A stretch of 64,000 nucleotides of DNA, taken from assembly GCF_041435355.1 (NCBI RefSeq), contig NZ_CP108442.1, positions 8,161,517-8,225,516 of the forward strand. Reading direction: 5' to 3'. The stretch's first letter is position 1. Each line of letters begins with the position of its first letter. The notes under the pieces were generated by a model. It saw only the letters and a program-made list of their open reading frames with translations, did no database searches and was not told the DNA's origin. The DNA comes from Streptomyces sp. NBC_01276. GTDB lineage: Bacteria; Actinomycetota; Actinomycetes; Streptomycetales; Streptomycetaceae. A program made the position numbers and the translations under genes. Below, piece by piece: positions 1 through 8,990 of the stretch.

Positions 1-1
1 C

Positions 2-214
2 TGGACGCCAGCCCATCACGCGGTCGAGCACGAGGATGCGGAAGCCCTGGCCCGCTTGCTCGCCAGCGGTTCCGATCCCGATGAGGTCTTCAGCGATATG
101 ACGCTGCTGACGCACGCGATCGATACGAGCAATGCTCAAGACCTGTGGATCGGTTTCGGGGTGGCACGCGGAGGGCGTACCTTCCCGAATGGTCCTTTGA
201 TGGTCACCGAGTAG
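2..214 (+). pseudogene. Ankyrin-repeat protein fragment
   Basis: The reading frame that is open from base 2 encodes TPAHHAVEHEDAEALARLL followed by a stretch ending THAID. This is the helix-turn-helix pattern of an ankyrin repeat (TPLHxA...LL..GADP). The 5' end lies outside the window. Similarity stops near base 125, after which the frame runs into IS256 leader DNA and ends at TAG (212-214). It is therefore a gene whose 3' part was lost to the neighbouring insertion sequence. Ankyrin repeats are protein-binding scaffolds; no more specific role can be given. Confidence 0.55.
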
Positions 215-249
215 GCCCGCGTTGCAGCGCGGGTCGGGAAGGCACGCCC
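173..249. repeat. Inverted repeat in IS256 leader
   Basis: The 16-bp arms at 173-188 and 234-249 are complementary at 15 of 16 positions (GGGCGTaCCTTCCCGA and its complement). The right arm ends directly before the GTG start of the transposase at 250, so the folded transcript would occlude the start region. Similar structures protect other transposase genes from read-through transcription; that role is inferred here. Confidence 0.6.
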
Positions 250-1338
250 GTGCTCAGCGTAGTGAATGCCGACGGTTCGACGGAGTCCGGCTCCCTGATC
301 GAAGAGATCGTCCGTGAGGGTGCCCGCCGGATGCTGGCCGCCGCACTGGAGGCGTAAGCCAACCAGTGCATAGCCGAGTTGGCGGCCGAGACGGACGAGC
401 GGGGGCACCGCCTGGTAGTCCGCAACGGCTACCACCGGTCCCGGACCCCGGCCCGGTCGAGGTCACCGCGCCGCGGGTGAACGACCGCCGCGTGGACGAG
501 TCCACCGGCGAGCGCAAGCGGTTCTCCTCGAAGATCCTGGCGCCGTGGTGCCGCAGGTCGCCCAAGGCCAGTGAGGTGCTGCCGCTGCTCTACCTGCACG
601 GCCTGTCGTCGGGGGACTTCGTACCCGCGCTTGAGCGGTTCCTCGGCTCAGCCGCCGGGCTGTCGCCGGCCACGGTTACCCGACTGACCAAGCAGTGGGG
701 CGACGACCACGCCGTCTTCCAGGCCCGGGACCTGTCCGACCGGGACTTCGTCTACGTGTGGGCCGACGGGGGTGCACCCCAAGATCCGGTTGGGGCAGGC
801 GCACTCTTGCGTCCTGGTCCTGCTCGGGGTTCGGCTGGACGGCACGAAGGAGCTGATCGCGCTCGCGGAGGGGCTGCGGGATTCCACGGACTCGTGGGCG
901 GACCTGCTGCGGGACTGCCGCCGCCGGGGCATGCGCGACCCCGAACTGGTTGTCGGCGACGGGGCGATGGGGCTGTGGCGGGCCTTGGCCGAGGCGTTCC
1001 CTGCGGCCCGCCATCAGAGGTGTTGGGTTCACAAATCCCGCAATGTCACAAATGCCCTGCCGAAGTCCGCGCAGCCGGGCGCGTTGAAGGCGATGCAGGA
1101 GATCTACAACGCCGAGGACCGCGCCCACGCCGAGCATGCGGTCGAGGCGTTCGCGAAGACCTACGGCGCGAAGTGGCCCAAGGCCGTCGCGAAGATCACC
1201 GCAGACGCCGATGAGCTGCTGGCGTTCTACGACTTCCCGGCCGAGCACTGGATCCATCTGCGGACCACGACCGCGCGGCGCGTTTCTCAGGTCGGTTCGT
1301 TGAGACAGCGCGCGAACACGCCAGTGAAACAGCGATGA
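250..1338 (+). pseudogene. IS256-family transposase, inactivated
   Basis: Across three frames the translation follows a Streptomyces IS256 transposase: ADGSTESGSLIEEIVREGAR near the N-terminus, then VNDRRVDESTGERKRFSS, LLYLHGLSSGDFVPALE, DFVYVWADG and ELLAFYDFPAEHWIHLRTT. An in-frame TAA at 355-357 replaces a sense codon, the frame shifts near 440 and back near 775, and after about 1270 the C-terminal third (the NPIESTF region) is missing. The catalytic-core pieces are recognisable, but no continuous protein can be made. It is a dead copy that interrupted the ankyrin gene to its left. Confidence 0.85.
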
Positions 1339-1549
1339 AGCACGTACAAGGCGCTGACCTTGCTGAAGGTTCTTGCTCGGTCCGATCCTCCTCGACCCCG
1401 GAAGCGGGCTACCACGCTCTCGACACCCGCACCGGTCCGTGACTTCCTGAACAACCTCGGCCCGAATCCCGCCGCGGCCAGGTGGGTGAGCTCGCGCATC
1501 TGGCGAACGCGGCGAACTCGTGGTCGGCGATCGTTCTTCTCACCCTGCC

Positions 1550-2233
1550 CTACCGTCTACCCGGCGTGAGTCCGTTCTCGTAGGCGATGATCGCCAGGTG
1601 GACGCGGTCCCGGGCTTCGAGCTTGGCGAACAGACGTGCGACATGGGTCTTCGCCGTCGCCGCGCTGATCACCAACCGCTCGGCTATCTCGGCATTCGAC
1701 AGTCCCTGTCCGACCAGTGCCAGCACCTCGCGCTCCCGGTCGGTGATCTCTGCGATGAGACGTGAGTCCTGGGCGGGCGCGGTGTCCGGTTCGGGGGCCG
1801 CGGAGCCGGACGTTCCGGCGAAGTCGGCGATCAGCCGTCGGGTGACGCTCGGCGCGATCAACGCGTCGCCGGCCGCCACCACGCGGATCGCTTCCAGGAT
1901 CGCGTCCAGGGCCATGCTCTTGAGCAGGAATCCGCTGGCCCCGGCGCGCAGTGCGCCGTAGACGTACTCGTCGTCGTCGAAGGTCGTCAGCACCAAGACC
2001 TTGGGCGGGGCCGGCTCGGCGGTCGCCTGCCGGGTCGCCTCGATCCCGTCCATGCCCGGCATCCGGATGTCCATCACCACGACGTCCGGCCGTAGTTCAC
2101 GCACGAGGCGCACCGCCTCGCGGCCGTCGCCGGCCTCGCCGACCACCTCCAGGTCGGCGGTGTCGCCGATCAGGATCGCGAGCCCGAGCAGCATCAGGGG
2201 TTGGTCGTCGGCCAGCAGCACCCGCACGCTCAT
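1550..2233 (-). CDS. NarL/LuxR-family response regulator
   Basis: The 227-residue protein has a receiver domain with the acidic pair D9-D10, phospho-acceptor D55 in VVVMDIRMPGMDG and a conserved lysine near LLKSM. A C-terminal LuxR-type helix-turn-helix follows (ITDREREVLALVGQGLSNAE). It is the output half of the pair encoded with the upstream kinase gene, whose stop overlaps this ATG by 4 nt (ATGA), so translation is probably coupled. Phosphorylated regulators of this family dimerise and bind inverted repeats near their targets. A candidate is the imperfect repeat at 3487-3510 in the divergent promoter region. The stop is TAG at 1550-1552. Confidence in the family is high; the signal and regulon are unknown. 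Confidence 0.93.
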   Translation of the reverse strand: MSVRVLLADDQPLMLLGLAILIGDTADLEVVGEAGDGREAVRLVRELRPDVVVMDIRMPGMDGIEATRQATAEPAPPKVLVLTTFDDDEYVYGALRAGASGFLLKSMALDAILEAIRVVAAGDALIAPSVTRRLIADFAGTSGSAAPEPDTAPAQDSRLIAEITDREREVLALVGQGLSNAEIAERLVISAATAKTHVARLFAKLEARDRVHLAIIAYENGLTPGRR

Positions 2234-3444
2234 GCCGGGAGCCTCGCCGTCACCCGGAATCCGCCCTCCGGACGCCGGCCCGCGCTGAACTGGCCGGACA
2301 GCAACGTCACCCGCTCGCGCATGCCGAGCAGGCCGAAGCCGCTCCCGCCGGCCGCCGCCGAGGGCCTCGGACGGCCGGGCGTGCCGGGACCGTCGTCCCC
2401 GTCGTCCACCACCTCGATCCTCACTCCTGTCGGCTCGTAACCGACCGCGACCCGGCACGTCCGCGCCCCGGAATGCCGCACCACGTTCGTCACCGACTCC
2501 TGGACGATCCGGAACGCCGACAGCTCGATCTCCGGCGGCAGCGGACGCTGCTCGCCCTGCCAGGTCACGTGGACCCGCACCCCGGCGTCGGCCGTGCGTT
2601 CGGCGAGCCGCGGGATATCGGCCAGGCTGCCGGCCGGCGCCAGCGGAGCGGCCCCCGGCATGGCGTCGTCCGGCTCGGCGCGGCGGAGCGCCCCGAGCAT
2701 GCGCTGCAGCTCCAGCAGCGTCTCCCGGCCGGTGGTCTCGATGCCGGTCAGCGCCTGCCGCGTCTGCTCGGGCTTGGTGTCCACGACCCGCGCCGCCGCT
2801 CCCGACAGCACCGTGATGATCCCGATGCTGTGCGCGACGCTGTCGTGCAGTTCGCGGGCGATCCGCAGCCGCTCGGCCATGACGGCGCGGGCCGCCCTCT
2901 GCTCATGCAAGGCTCCGAGGTATTCACGGCGTTTGCGATACACCCCCCCGAAGACCCACGCGACCGCGAACCACAACGCAAACTGCCCGGCCCACTGGGC
3001 CGCGTCGCCGATGTTCTCCCCGGGGTAGACGTTGATGTTCTCGACGAACGCGGCCACGACGGCCGCGACGGAGCCGACGGCGGCAGCCTTCGGCCGCCGG
3101 ACGGCGAGGTACCCGCCCAAGACGACGAGCAGGACGAACACGATCCAGGGCCGCACGCCGAAGATGTCGCCGAGGACCGATTCGCCCAGGATCGCCGCGA
3201 AGACCGCCGCCGGCAGACGGCGCATCAGCAGAACCGGAAGGGCGAGCACGACGCACAGACCCATCATCTGGATCTGGAAGGGCCCGAGGCCGGGAAACCG
3301 GAACAGGCCTTCGTGGTGCGGAACCTGAGCGATCGACCAGCAGAGCATCACCGCGTAGAAGCAGGCGGTGGCCAGCACCACGGCCTGGTCCGTCAGCCAG
3401 GTCATGCGCTCCGATGTCGAGAGACGCTGGAGAAGCTCTTCCAT
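2230..3444 (-). CDS. DesK/NarX-like sensor histidine kinase
   Basis: The 404-residue protein has four to five hydrophobic segments in residues 20-170, giving an integral-membrane sensor module with almost no extracytoplasmic domain, as in DesK-type kinases. The HisKA_3 dimerisation motif ERLRIARELHDSVAHSIGII places the phospho-acceptor at H200. The HATPase_c part shows the N box (FRIVQESVTNVVRHS) and the G box (GSGFGLLGMRERV). The ATG at 3444 is chosen because it opens the hydrophobic domain; a longer in-frame reading to 3762 would overlap the divergent hydrolase. The gene forms a bicistron with the response regulator. The stimulus is probably a membrane or envelope state, inferred from the buried sensor. 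Confidence 0.92.
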   Translation of the reverse strand: MEELLQRLSTSERMTWLTDQAVVLATACFYAVMLCWSIAQVPHHEGLFRFPGLGPFQIQMMGLCVVLALPVLLMRRLPAAVFAAILGESVLGDIFGVRPWIVFVLLVVLGGYLAVRRPKAAAVGSVAAVVAAFVENINVYPGENIGDAAQWAGQFALWFAVAWVFGGVYRKRREYLGALHEQRAARAVMAERLRIARELHDSVAHSIGIITVLSGAAARVVDTKPEQTRQALTGIETTGRETLLELQRMLGALRRAEPDDAMPGAAPLAPAGSLADIPRLAERTADAGVRVHVTWQGEQRPLPPEIELSAFRIVQESVTNVVRHSGARTCRVAVGYEPTGVRIEVVDDGDDGPGTPGRPRPSAAAGGSGFGLLGMRERVTLLSGQFSAGRRPEGGFRVTARLPA

Positions 3445-3486
3445 ACGGAGATCGTATTCAGCGGCGTCGGCTCCGCGCGTCGTCCC

Positions 3487-3510
3487 GGGGATGTACGCGG
3501 GGTACACCCC
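3487..3510. promoter_or_regulatory. Imperfect inverted repeat, candidate operator
   Basis: GGGGATGTAC (3487-3496) faces GTACACCCC (3502-3510) with one mismatch across a 5-nt spacer. The site lies in the 142-bp divergent region between the kinase gene and the secreted hydrolase. Its position and symmetry suit a dimeric NarL-type regulator, which is an inference. Confidence 0.4.
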
Positions 3511-3586
3511 CGGGCCGACGGCCTGGGGAACGGTGACATCCACCGGCCGACGCGACGGAGGAGCTGCGGAACCTAGCGTCGATCCC

Positions 3587-4789
3587 ATGAAACGCAATCG
3601 CCGTATCAGCGCTGTCGCGGTGCTGGCGCTCGCCGCCCTCGTCACCGGAACCGGCGCCGGGTTCGCCGCCACGACCACACCGTCGGCCACACCGGTGGCC
3701 ACGCACGCGTTCGACACCGCACCGGCCACGGCCACCGCGCCCACACGGTCCTTCCAAGGCACGCTCCCCGCGCCGACCGGCTCCTACGCCGCCGGCGAGG
3801 ACGTCATCCACCTCACCGACGCGAGCCGTCCCGACCCGTGGGTGCCGTCATCCGGCCCCCGCCAACTGACCGTCACGATGGTCTACCCGGCCGTCCCCGA
3901 GACCGGGACTCCGGCCCCTTACATGACCCTCGCCGAGGCAGCCGGACACATCCAGCACGGGAAGATACCGGCGAGCTCCGGCATCACCCCGCAGAACCTT
4001 TCCAGCGTCACCACTCACACCTTCGACCGCGCGCGGCCGCAGAGGGGCAAGTATCCGCTGGTGGTCCTCTCACCCGGGTTCGGGGACCCGCGCATGGTGC
4101 TCACCTCGCTCGCGACCGACCTGGCCAGTCACGGCTATGTCGTCGCGCTCGTCGGCCACACCCACGAGGACAGCGGCGAGACGCTGGCGAACGGCCAGAC
4201 GCCGCCGTGCGCGATCTGCGATGACCCGAACCTCGACATGGACACGGTCACCGCCAGCCGCGCGCTGGACGTGTCCTTCGTGATCGACCAGTTGACGCAT
4301 GGCAATACCGCGTGGCGCCTGGCACACCTCATCGACAAGCACGAGATCGGCATGGCCGGACACTCCATCGGCGGAGCGGCGGCCGCCACCACGATGATCG
4401 CCGACCCGCGAGTACTGGCCGGAGTGAACATGGACGGCACCTTCCACCCGGCCCCGATGCCCGGCCAGATCAACCGGCCGTTCCTCATGCTGGGTGCGGC
4501 CGCCTACCACTCGGCCGGCGGTGGCGACAACTGGGGGCAGGCCTGGGCCGCCCTCGGCGGCTACAAGAAGTGGCTGGCGGTCACCGGCGCCAACCATCCC
4601 AGCTTCACCGACGTGGACCTGCTCGAGGAGGAGGCCGGGTTCCCGACGCCGCCCCTCGACCCCGAACGTGGAATCGTGATCACGCGTGAGTACGTGACGG
4701 CGTTCTTCGACCAGACGCTGAAGGGGATCCACAGTTCGCTGCTGGACGGCCCCTCGCCGAACAATCCGGAAGTACGCTTCCAGTACTAG
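3587..4789 (+). CDS. Secreted alpha/beta hydrolase (PAF-acetylhydrolase/lipase-like)
   Basis: This is a 400-residue exported serine hydrolase. The N-terminus MKRNRRISAVAVLALAALV leads a Sec signal peptide ending near AGFAA. The core contains a strand with GFGDPR (oxyanion region), the nucleophile elbow GHSIGGAAA with S260, NMDGTFH (acid region) and GANHPSF (catalytic His). Overall it resembles the platelet-activating-factor acetylhydrolase/dienelactone-hydrolase fold. It would cleave ester bonds of extracellular lipids or similar substrates. It is transcribed divergently from the two-component genes, suggesting that they control it. The substrate cannot be read from the sequence. Confidence 0.85.
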   Translation: MKRNRRISAVAVLALAALVTGTGAGFAATTTPSATPVATHAFDTAPATATAPTRSFQGTLPAPTGSYAAGEDVIHLTDASRPDPWVPSSGPRQLTVTMVYPAVPETGTPAPYMTLAEAAGHIQHGKIPASSGITPQNLSSVTTHTFDRARPQRGKYPLVVLSPGFGDPRMVLTSLATDLASHGYVVALVGHTHEDSGETLANGQTPPCAICDDPNLDMDTVTASRALDVSFVIDQLTHGNTAWRLAHLIDKHEIGMAGHSIGGAAAATTMIADPRVLAGVNMDGTFHPAPMPGQINRPFLMLGAAAYHSAGGGDNWGQAWAALGGYKKWLAVTGANHPSFTDVDLLEEEAGFPTPPLDPERGIVITREYVTAFFDQTLKGIHSSLLDGPSPNNPEVRFQY

Positions 4790-4817
4790 TGCAGCGCCGC
4801 GTTGATCCTTCGGGGGT

Positions 4818-5035
4818 TCAAGCGGCTTTGAGTGGGCTGCCGTCGTAGGTCCAGCGGTAGGGCTTGGCGTCGTGTTCGTCCTAGGCCAAGACGAAGGTGT
4901 CGATGGCCGCGGCCAGTTCGTCGCGGGAGGCGAACTGGCCGCGGCGTAGTAGACGTCGGGTCAGGGTGGAGAAGAACAGCTCGTCGGGTAGCCCCAGCGC
5001 GCCTCGGACCTGGTGGCGTGAGTCCTCGGGTCGTA
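4818..5035 (-). pseudogene. IS630-family transposase C-terminal remnant
   Basis: Reading leftward, the minus strand encodes HQVRGALGLPDELFFSTLTR, then LLRRGQFASRDELAAAIDTF, then a TAG stop, then DEHDAKPYRWTYDGSPLKAA. This is the C-terminus of Streptomyces IS630/Tc1-like transposases. The in-frame stop and the absence of the DDE catalytic region make it a non-functional relic. Confidence 0.75.
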
Positions 5036-5075
5036 TGCGATGCTCCGGGCGTCACCACGACAGCGAGGAGTGAAC

Positions 5076-5636
5076 ATGCTGGTCACGCTGACTGGAGGTG
5101 CCGGGGCGGGAAAGACCACACTGGCTACCGCACTGGCGGCTACGACGCCCCGGGGGCCAGCGCGGGTACTCCACGGTGACGACTACTACTTCCTCACTCC
5201 TGAGCAGGGGGTTTGGGAGCCGGATGAATCCGGGGTGCCGCGGTTGGACGTCGGCGATCCCCGGTCGCTGGATTTCACGCGTCTCGCGCACGACACCGAC
5301 GCCGCGTTGGCCAGCTCGCCCGTTGTCATCGTGGACGGCCTCTTCGCCCGTCATGTCACCCCGCGAACAGCGAACGTGCGGTTCGACAGCTTCGTCGACC
5401 TGCCTGCCGACCGGCGCCTGGCCCGGAAGATCCAGCGCAAGTGCCTGCGGGACGGCTTCCCCCTCGACGTCCTCCCGCGCAACTACCTCAACCACCGGCG
5501 TGCCGCGCATGAACGGCATGTCGGACCCCTGCGTGGCGGCTGCGACCTGGTCGTCAGCGGCGACCGCCCGGTCGACGACCTTGATCAGCAGGTCTGGACG
5601 GCGATCGCAGCCAATGAGCCGATCCACAAGTCTTGA
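5076..5636 (+). CDS. Uridine-kinase-like P-loop kinase
   Basis: The 186-residue protein begins MLVTLTGGAGAGKTTLATAL, with a Walker A motif at residues 7-15, followed by VLHGDDYYF (the substrate-side acidic strand of nucleoside and pantothenate kinases), VVIVDGLFARH, and the LID-like RRLARKIQRKCLRDGF. This layout matches the uridine kinase/phosphoribulokinase superfamily, which phosphorylates a nucleoside or small metabolite with ATP. A GAGGAG site 8 nt upstream supports ATG 5076. It stands alone between two transposase remnants, so no pathway partner is evident. The exact substrate is uncertain. Confidence 0.82.
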   Translation: MLVTLTGGAGAGKTTLATALAATTPRGPARVLHGDDYYFLTPEQGVWEPDESGVPRLDVGDPRSLDFTRLAHDTDAALASSPVVIVDGLFARHVTPRTANVRFDSFVDLPADRRLARKIQRKCLRDGFPLDVLPRNYLNHRRAAHERHVGPLRGGCDLVVSGDRPVDDLDQQVWTAIAANEPIHKS

Positions 5637-5670
5637 CTATTGCTCGTTTCCCGCCCTGGTTCCCGCCTAG

Positions 5671-6779
5671 CGGCAGGTCACCCCGCGGACGCCGGTCGAG
5701 GTCCTGGACCTGGCGGCCGCGTTGAAGAAGGAGAATCCCGCCCGCACGGCCGCGCAGATCCAGCGGATCCTGCGGACCACACAGGGCTGGTCGCCGACCG
5801 ACCGGACCCTGCAGCGGCACTTCGCTGACGCCGGCCTGACCGGCGCTGGCGGCGAGAAGAGCGTGTTCGGCCGGTTCGAGGCAACCCGCGGCAACGAGCT
5901 GTGGACCGGGGACGCGCTCCACGGGCCGAAGATCGGCGGCCGGAAGACTTACTTGTTCGCGTTCATCGACGATCACAGCCGGGCGATCGTGGGTCACCGG
6001 TTCGGGTTCGCCGGGGACACCGTCCGCCTGGCCGCGGCCCTGCGGCCCGCGCTGTCTTCCCGCGGGGTCCCGGAGTCGATCTACGTCGACAACGGGTTGG
6101 CGTTCGTGGACTCGTGGCTCTTGCGGGCCTGCGCGTCCCTGGCCATCCGGCTCACCCACTCCAAGCCCGGCCGGCCGCAGGGCCGGGGCAAGATCGAACG
6201 GTTCTTCCGCACCGTCCGTGACCAGTTCCTGGTCGAGCTCGGTGACGAACGTGCCGGCCGGATTGAGCACCTCACCGAGATGAACAGGCTTTTCACCGCG
6301 TGGGTGGAGACGGTCTATCAGCGCACGGTGCACTCGGAGACGGGGCAGCCTCCGATCGAACGGTGGCTGGGTTCGATTCCCCGGCCGCCGCCGCTGCCGC
6401 TGCCCAGCCCCGCTGATCTTCGGGAGGCGTTTCTGTGGTCAGAGTTCCGGACCGTGACGAAGACCGCGACGGTCAACCTGCACGGCAACAGCTACGAGGT
6501 CGACCCGATGCTGGCCGGAACGAAGGTCGAGCTGGTCTTCGACCCGTTCGACCTGACCGAGATCGAGGTGAGGGCCTCGGGGAAGACGGCGGGCAAGGCA
6601 CTCCCGCACCGGGTGGGCCGTCACACCCATCCCAAGGTGAGCCCGGAGACACCGCCGGAGCCGGGGCCCCGCCGACTGGAATCGACTACCTGAAGATCCT
6701 CGACGACACGCACCCGGCGAACACCGCCAAGGGCATCAACTACTCGTCCTTGATGGACGACGGGCGGGGACCGCGATGA
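5671..6779 (+). pseudogene. Mu/Tni-type DDE transposase, truncated and frameshifted
   Basis: The frame from 5671 encodes the latter part of a helix-turn-helix region and then an rve catalytic core. The three acidic residues sit in LWTGDALHG, SIYVDNGLAF and GRGKIERFFR. A Mu-transposase-type beta-barrel follows (TATVNLHGNSYEVDP). The N-terminal DNA-binding part is missing because a stop precedes 5671. Near 6665 the frame shifts, and the native C-terminus (TGIDYLKILDDTHPAN) continues in another frame to 6779. Its end overlaps the ATG of the AAA partner at 6776. The two genes formed a transposase plus ATPase unit that is now inactive. Confidence 0.82.
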
Positions 6780-7590
6780 CCGACCGCGTTCAGGGGTACT
6801 TCGGGTTCACCCGTGTCCCTTCGGCCGCAACCTGGCCCCGTCCATGCTCCACCAGCACCACTCCCACCGGGAAGCCGCCGCCCGCATCGCGTGGTGCATC
6901 AACTACTGGGCGATCGGCGTGGTCACCGGCGAAGTCGGATCCGGCAAGACCGTCGCCCTCAAGGGCGCCGTCGCCTCCCTGGACCCGGCCCGGTTCACGG
7001 TCATCTACCAGCCCAACCCCGAGGTCGGCATGCGCGGCCTCTACGACCGCATCGTCACCAGCCTGGGTGGCACCCCCAAGTTCCACCTGTCCGCTCTCGC
7101 CACCCAGGCATCCGCCGCCCTGGCCGCCGAGGTCGACGAACGGGGCAGGACGCCGGCCGTCGTGATCGACGAGTCACACCTCCTCGACCACCAGGAGCTG
7201 GACGCGATCCGCATGCTCACCAACTACGACATGGACTCCACCACGCCGTTCGCGGTGTTGCTGATCGGCCAGCCCACCCTGCGCAAACGTATGAAGCACG
7301 GCGTCCTGGCGGCCCGGGACCAGCGGATCTCTACCAGCTATCAGATGCCCACGATGACGAAAGAGGAGACCGCCAGCTACATCAAGCACCACGTCACGAT
7401 CGCCGGACGTCAGGACCCCCTGTTCTCCGACGACGCCATCGAACTCATCCACCTCACCAGCCGCGGCCTGCCCCGCTCCGTCAACAACATCGCCTGGCAG
7501 TCCCTCATCGCCGCCTTCACCGAGGAGAAGGGCATCGTCGACGAGTCCTCCACCCGCACTGCCATCACCGAGACCCACGCGACAGAGTGA
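6776..7590 (+). pseudogene. ExeA/TniB-like AAA transposition ATPase, frameshifted
   Basis: The N-terminus MTDRVQGYFGFTRVP is in the frame of ATG 6776. One base appears lost near 6820, and the protein continues in the next frame from FGRNLAPSMLHQHHS to 7590. The AAA core has Walker A GEVGSGKT and Walker B AVVIDESHLLD, followed by a sensor region (LLIGQPTLR) and an arginine-rich C-terminal helix domain (TSRGLPRSVNN). Such ATPases select target DNA for Mu/Tni-type transposases; the neighbour upstream is that transposase. A single-base sequencing error could also explain the shift. Confidence 0.8.
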
Positions 7591-7615
7591 GCACGAAGCC
7601 GACACCGTGTTCACG

Positions 7616-7649
7616 ACGACCCCGGCGGCCTGACGGCCGCCGGGGTCGT
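7616..7649 (+). terminator. Rho-independent terminator
   Basis: Two perfectly complementary 15-bp GC-rich arms (starting ACGACCCCGG) enclose a TGAC loop 26 nt downstream of the AAA gene. A short T-run follows. It would end transcription of the transposase/ATPase unit. Confidence 0.85.
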
Positions 7650-7701
7650 TTCATCCCATCCCATCCCATCGACAACCAGCACGTCGCCTTCATGCTCATC
7701 T

Positions 7702-7793
7702 TCAGCGTCGCTCAACACCCAGCCAGCCTTCGCGCTCGGCCTCGACGATGCGGGCGACGAGGTTGTCGCGGATCTCCTCCAACCAGCCGAGTA
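7702..7793 (-). pseudogene. Recombinase C-terminal fragment
   Basis: After the Ku frame breaks, the minus strand reads WLEEIRDNLVARIVEAEREG and then WLG. This is a helical segment I associate with the C-terminal part of actinobacterial site-specific integrases or their neighbours. Only about 28 residues remain before a stop at 7702. It appears to be a deletion junction between Ku and a recombinase gene. The assignment rests on recall of the motif. Confidence 0.35.
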
Positions 7794-8186
7794 GAAGGTG
7801 GCGATTCCCGCCTTGCCGGTCTTGGCCAATGCCTGCTCCAGCAGGGCGTAGACCTTCCCGTACTCGGCGCCGCGGGGGGCGAGGTAGTAGGTCTTGTCGA
7901 AGAAGATCGGGTCTACCTCTGCCAGGTCGACGAACCCGGCGATGTCCACCGAGCGGGAGCGGCCGGGAGCGATCTCGTACAGCTCTTTCGGCTCGACCAG
8001 GACGTACTCGTCGCCAGTTGCCGTAGCCCTTGACGGTGTCATCGAGGTCGACCTCCTTGCCGGTGCGCTCGTTGATCCGCTTGTTGCGGATCCGGTCGGA
8101 GGCGCCGCGCTGGAGCTGGTGGAAGTGGGTTGTGCGGCTGTCGGTGGCCGCGTAGAGCCCGACCGGCAGGCTGACCTTCTCTGCCC
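7794..8186 (-). pseudogene. ku: Ku-like end-joining protein remnant
   Basis: Two frames together give the middle of a bacterial Ku: KVSLPVGLYAAT, FHQLQRGASDRIRNKRINER, TGKEVDLDDTVKGYGN, then DEYVLVEPKELYEIAPGRSR, DIAGFVDLAEVDPIFFDKTY and YGKVYALLEQALAKTGKAGI. Ku binds DNA ends and recruits LigD in non-homologous end joining. The N-terminal start and the C-terminal third are missing, and the frame changes near 8030, so this is a relic. Extra ku genes on Streptomyces arms are common; this copy cannot function. Confidence 0.8.
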
Positions 8187-8301
8187 TATGGAGTCGCCCG
8201 ACCACCTCGTGAATCCCTGGGTGCTCTGGGCACTGCTTGCTCAAGGTCGCCGGTGGTGGCCTCGGACGCACAGGATCGTGCCTTGTCCTGGGGAATCGGC
8301 G

Positions 8302-8641
8302 GTGGCTGCGGCGGGTGGTACGGCCGTGGTCCAGGCTGCGGGTACGGATGTGTGGACCGGATTCCGGCAGCAGGTGGCGGAGTGGTTCGGCCGTGGGGGG
8401 AACGCCCAGCGGGAGAGCGCCGAGCTGGAACGGCTTGGCCAGACCGCGAGCGCGTTGGAGGCCGCGGGGCCGGAGCAGGTAAAGCCATGCTCCGCAGGCC
8501 GGCGGCTCGGCCGGACAGGGCGGGATCGCCGCCGGCCGCGACGTGAATGTGAAGGCGGAGCAGGGTTCGATCGCCGCAGCCGTACTTCACGGGGGTGCGA
8601 GCATCGGCACCCCTTCCCAGCCGGATCCGGCCCAGGGCTGA
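8302..8641 (+). pseudogene. Small partner protein of NB-ARC system, frameshifted
   Basis: The first half reads AAAGGTAVVQAAGTDVWTGF and QQVAEWFGRG. After a frame change between about 8480 and 8530 the second half reads GGIAAGRDVNVKAEQGSIAA and GGASIGTPSQPDPAQG, then stops at 8639-8641. This is the layout of short Streptomyces proteins encoded just upstream of NB-ARC/TPR ATPases: one amphipathic helix region followed by Gly-rich repeats. The middle is shortened. It is broken here, and its function in the family is not established. Confidence 0.55.
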
Positions 8642-8990
8642 ACGGACCGGCAACCCAGAGCCCGCCCTCGCCGCCTGCAGGCAGTGATCGACCGGAGGTC
8701 GGCACGGTTCACGCCGCCGGCCACAACATGGCGATCGGCATAACCAGCCAGGCCGCGCCTCGCGAGCCAGCGGCCTGGCCGCACCAGGTAGGCGTGATCC
8801 CCTCCCGAGCCCTGACATTCCAGAACCTCGCCGAGGCGACCTGGCTGCGGGCTGCTGTCGCCGGCGGCGGCACGGCGGTGCTGGGCCAGGACCTGACCGG
8901 CATGGGCGGGGTCGGCAAGACCCAGCTCGCAGCCGCCTACGCCCGTACCGCCTGGCAGCACGGCAGCCTGGATGTGCATCTGCCGGAGCT
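8642..8990 (+). pseudogene. NB-ARC/TPR STAND ATPase, N-terminal fragment
   Basis: This frame gives a Pro-rich linker, then AAGHNMAIGITSQAAP, VIPSRALTFQNLAEATWLRA and the Walker A motif LTGMGGVGKTQLAAAYARTA. That is the start of the ATP-binding domain of an NB-ARC STAND protein. The coding sequence ends at 8990, where the IS481-type element begins, so the NTPase and TPR sensor are gone. STAND proteins act as stress or invader sensors. No clear start codon can be picked. Confidence 0.7.

Noticed and set aside
7650..7672. Tandem CCCAT units after the terminator
   Set aside because: Three short copies only; simple-sequence slippage.
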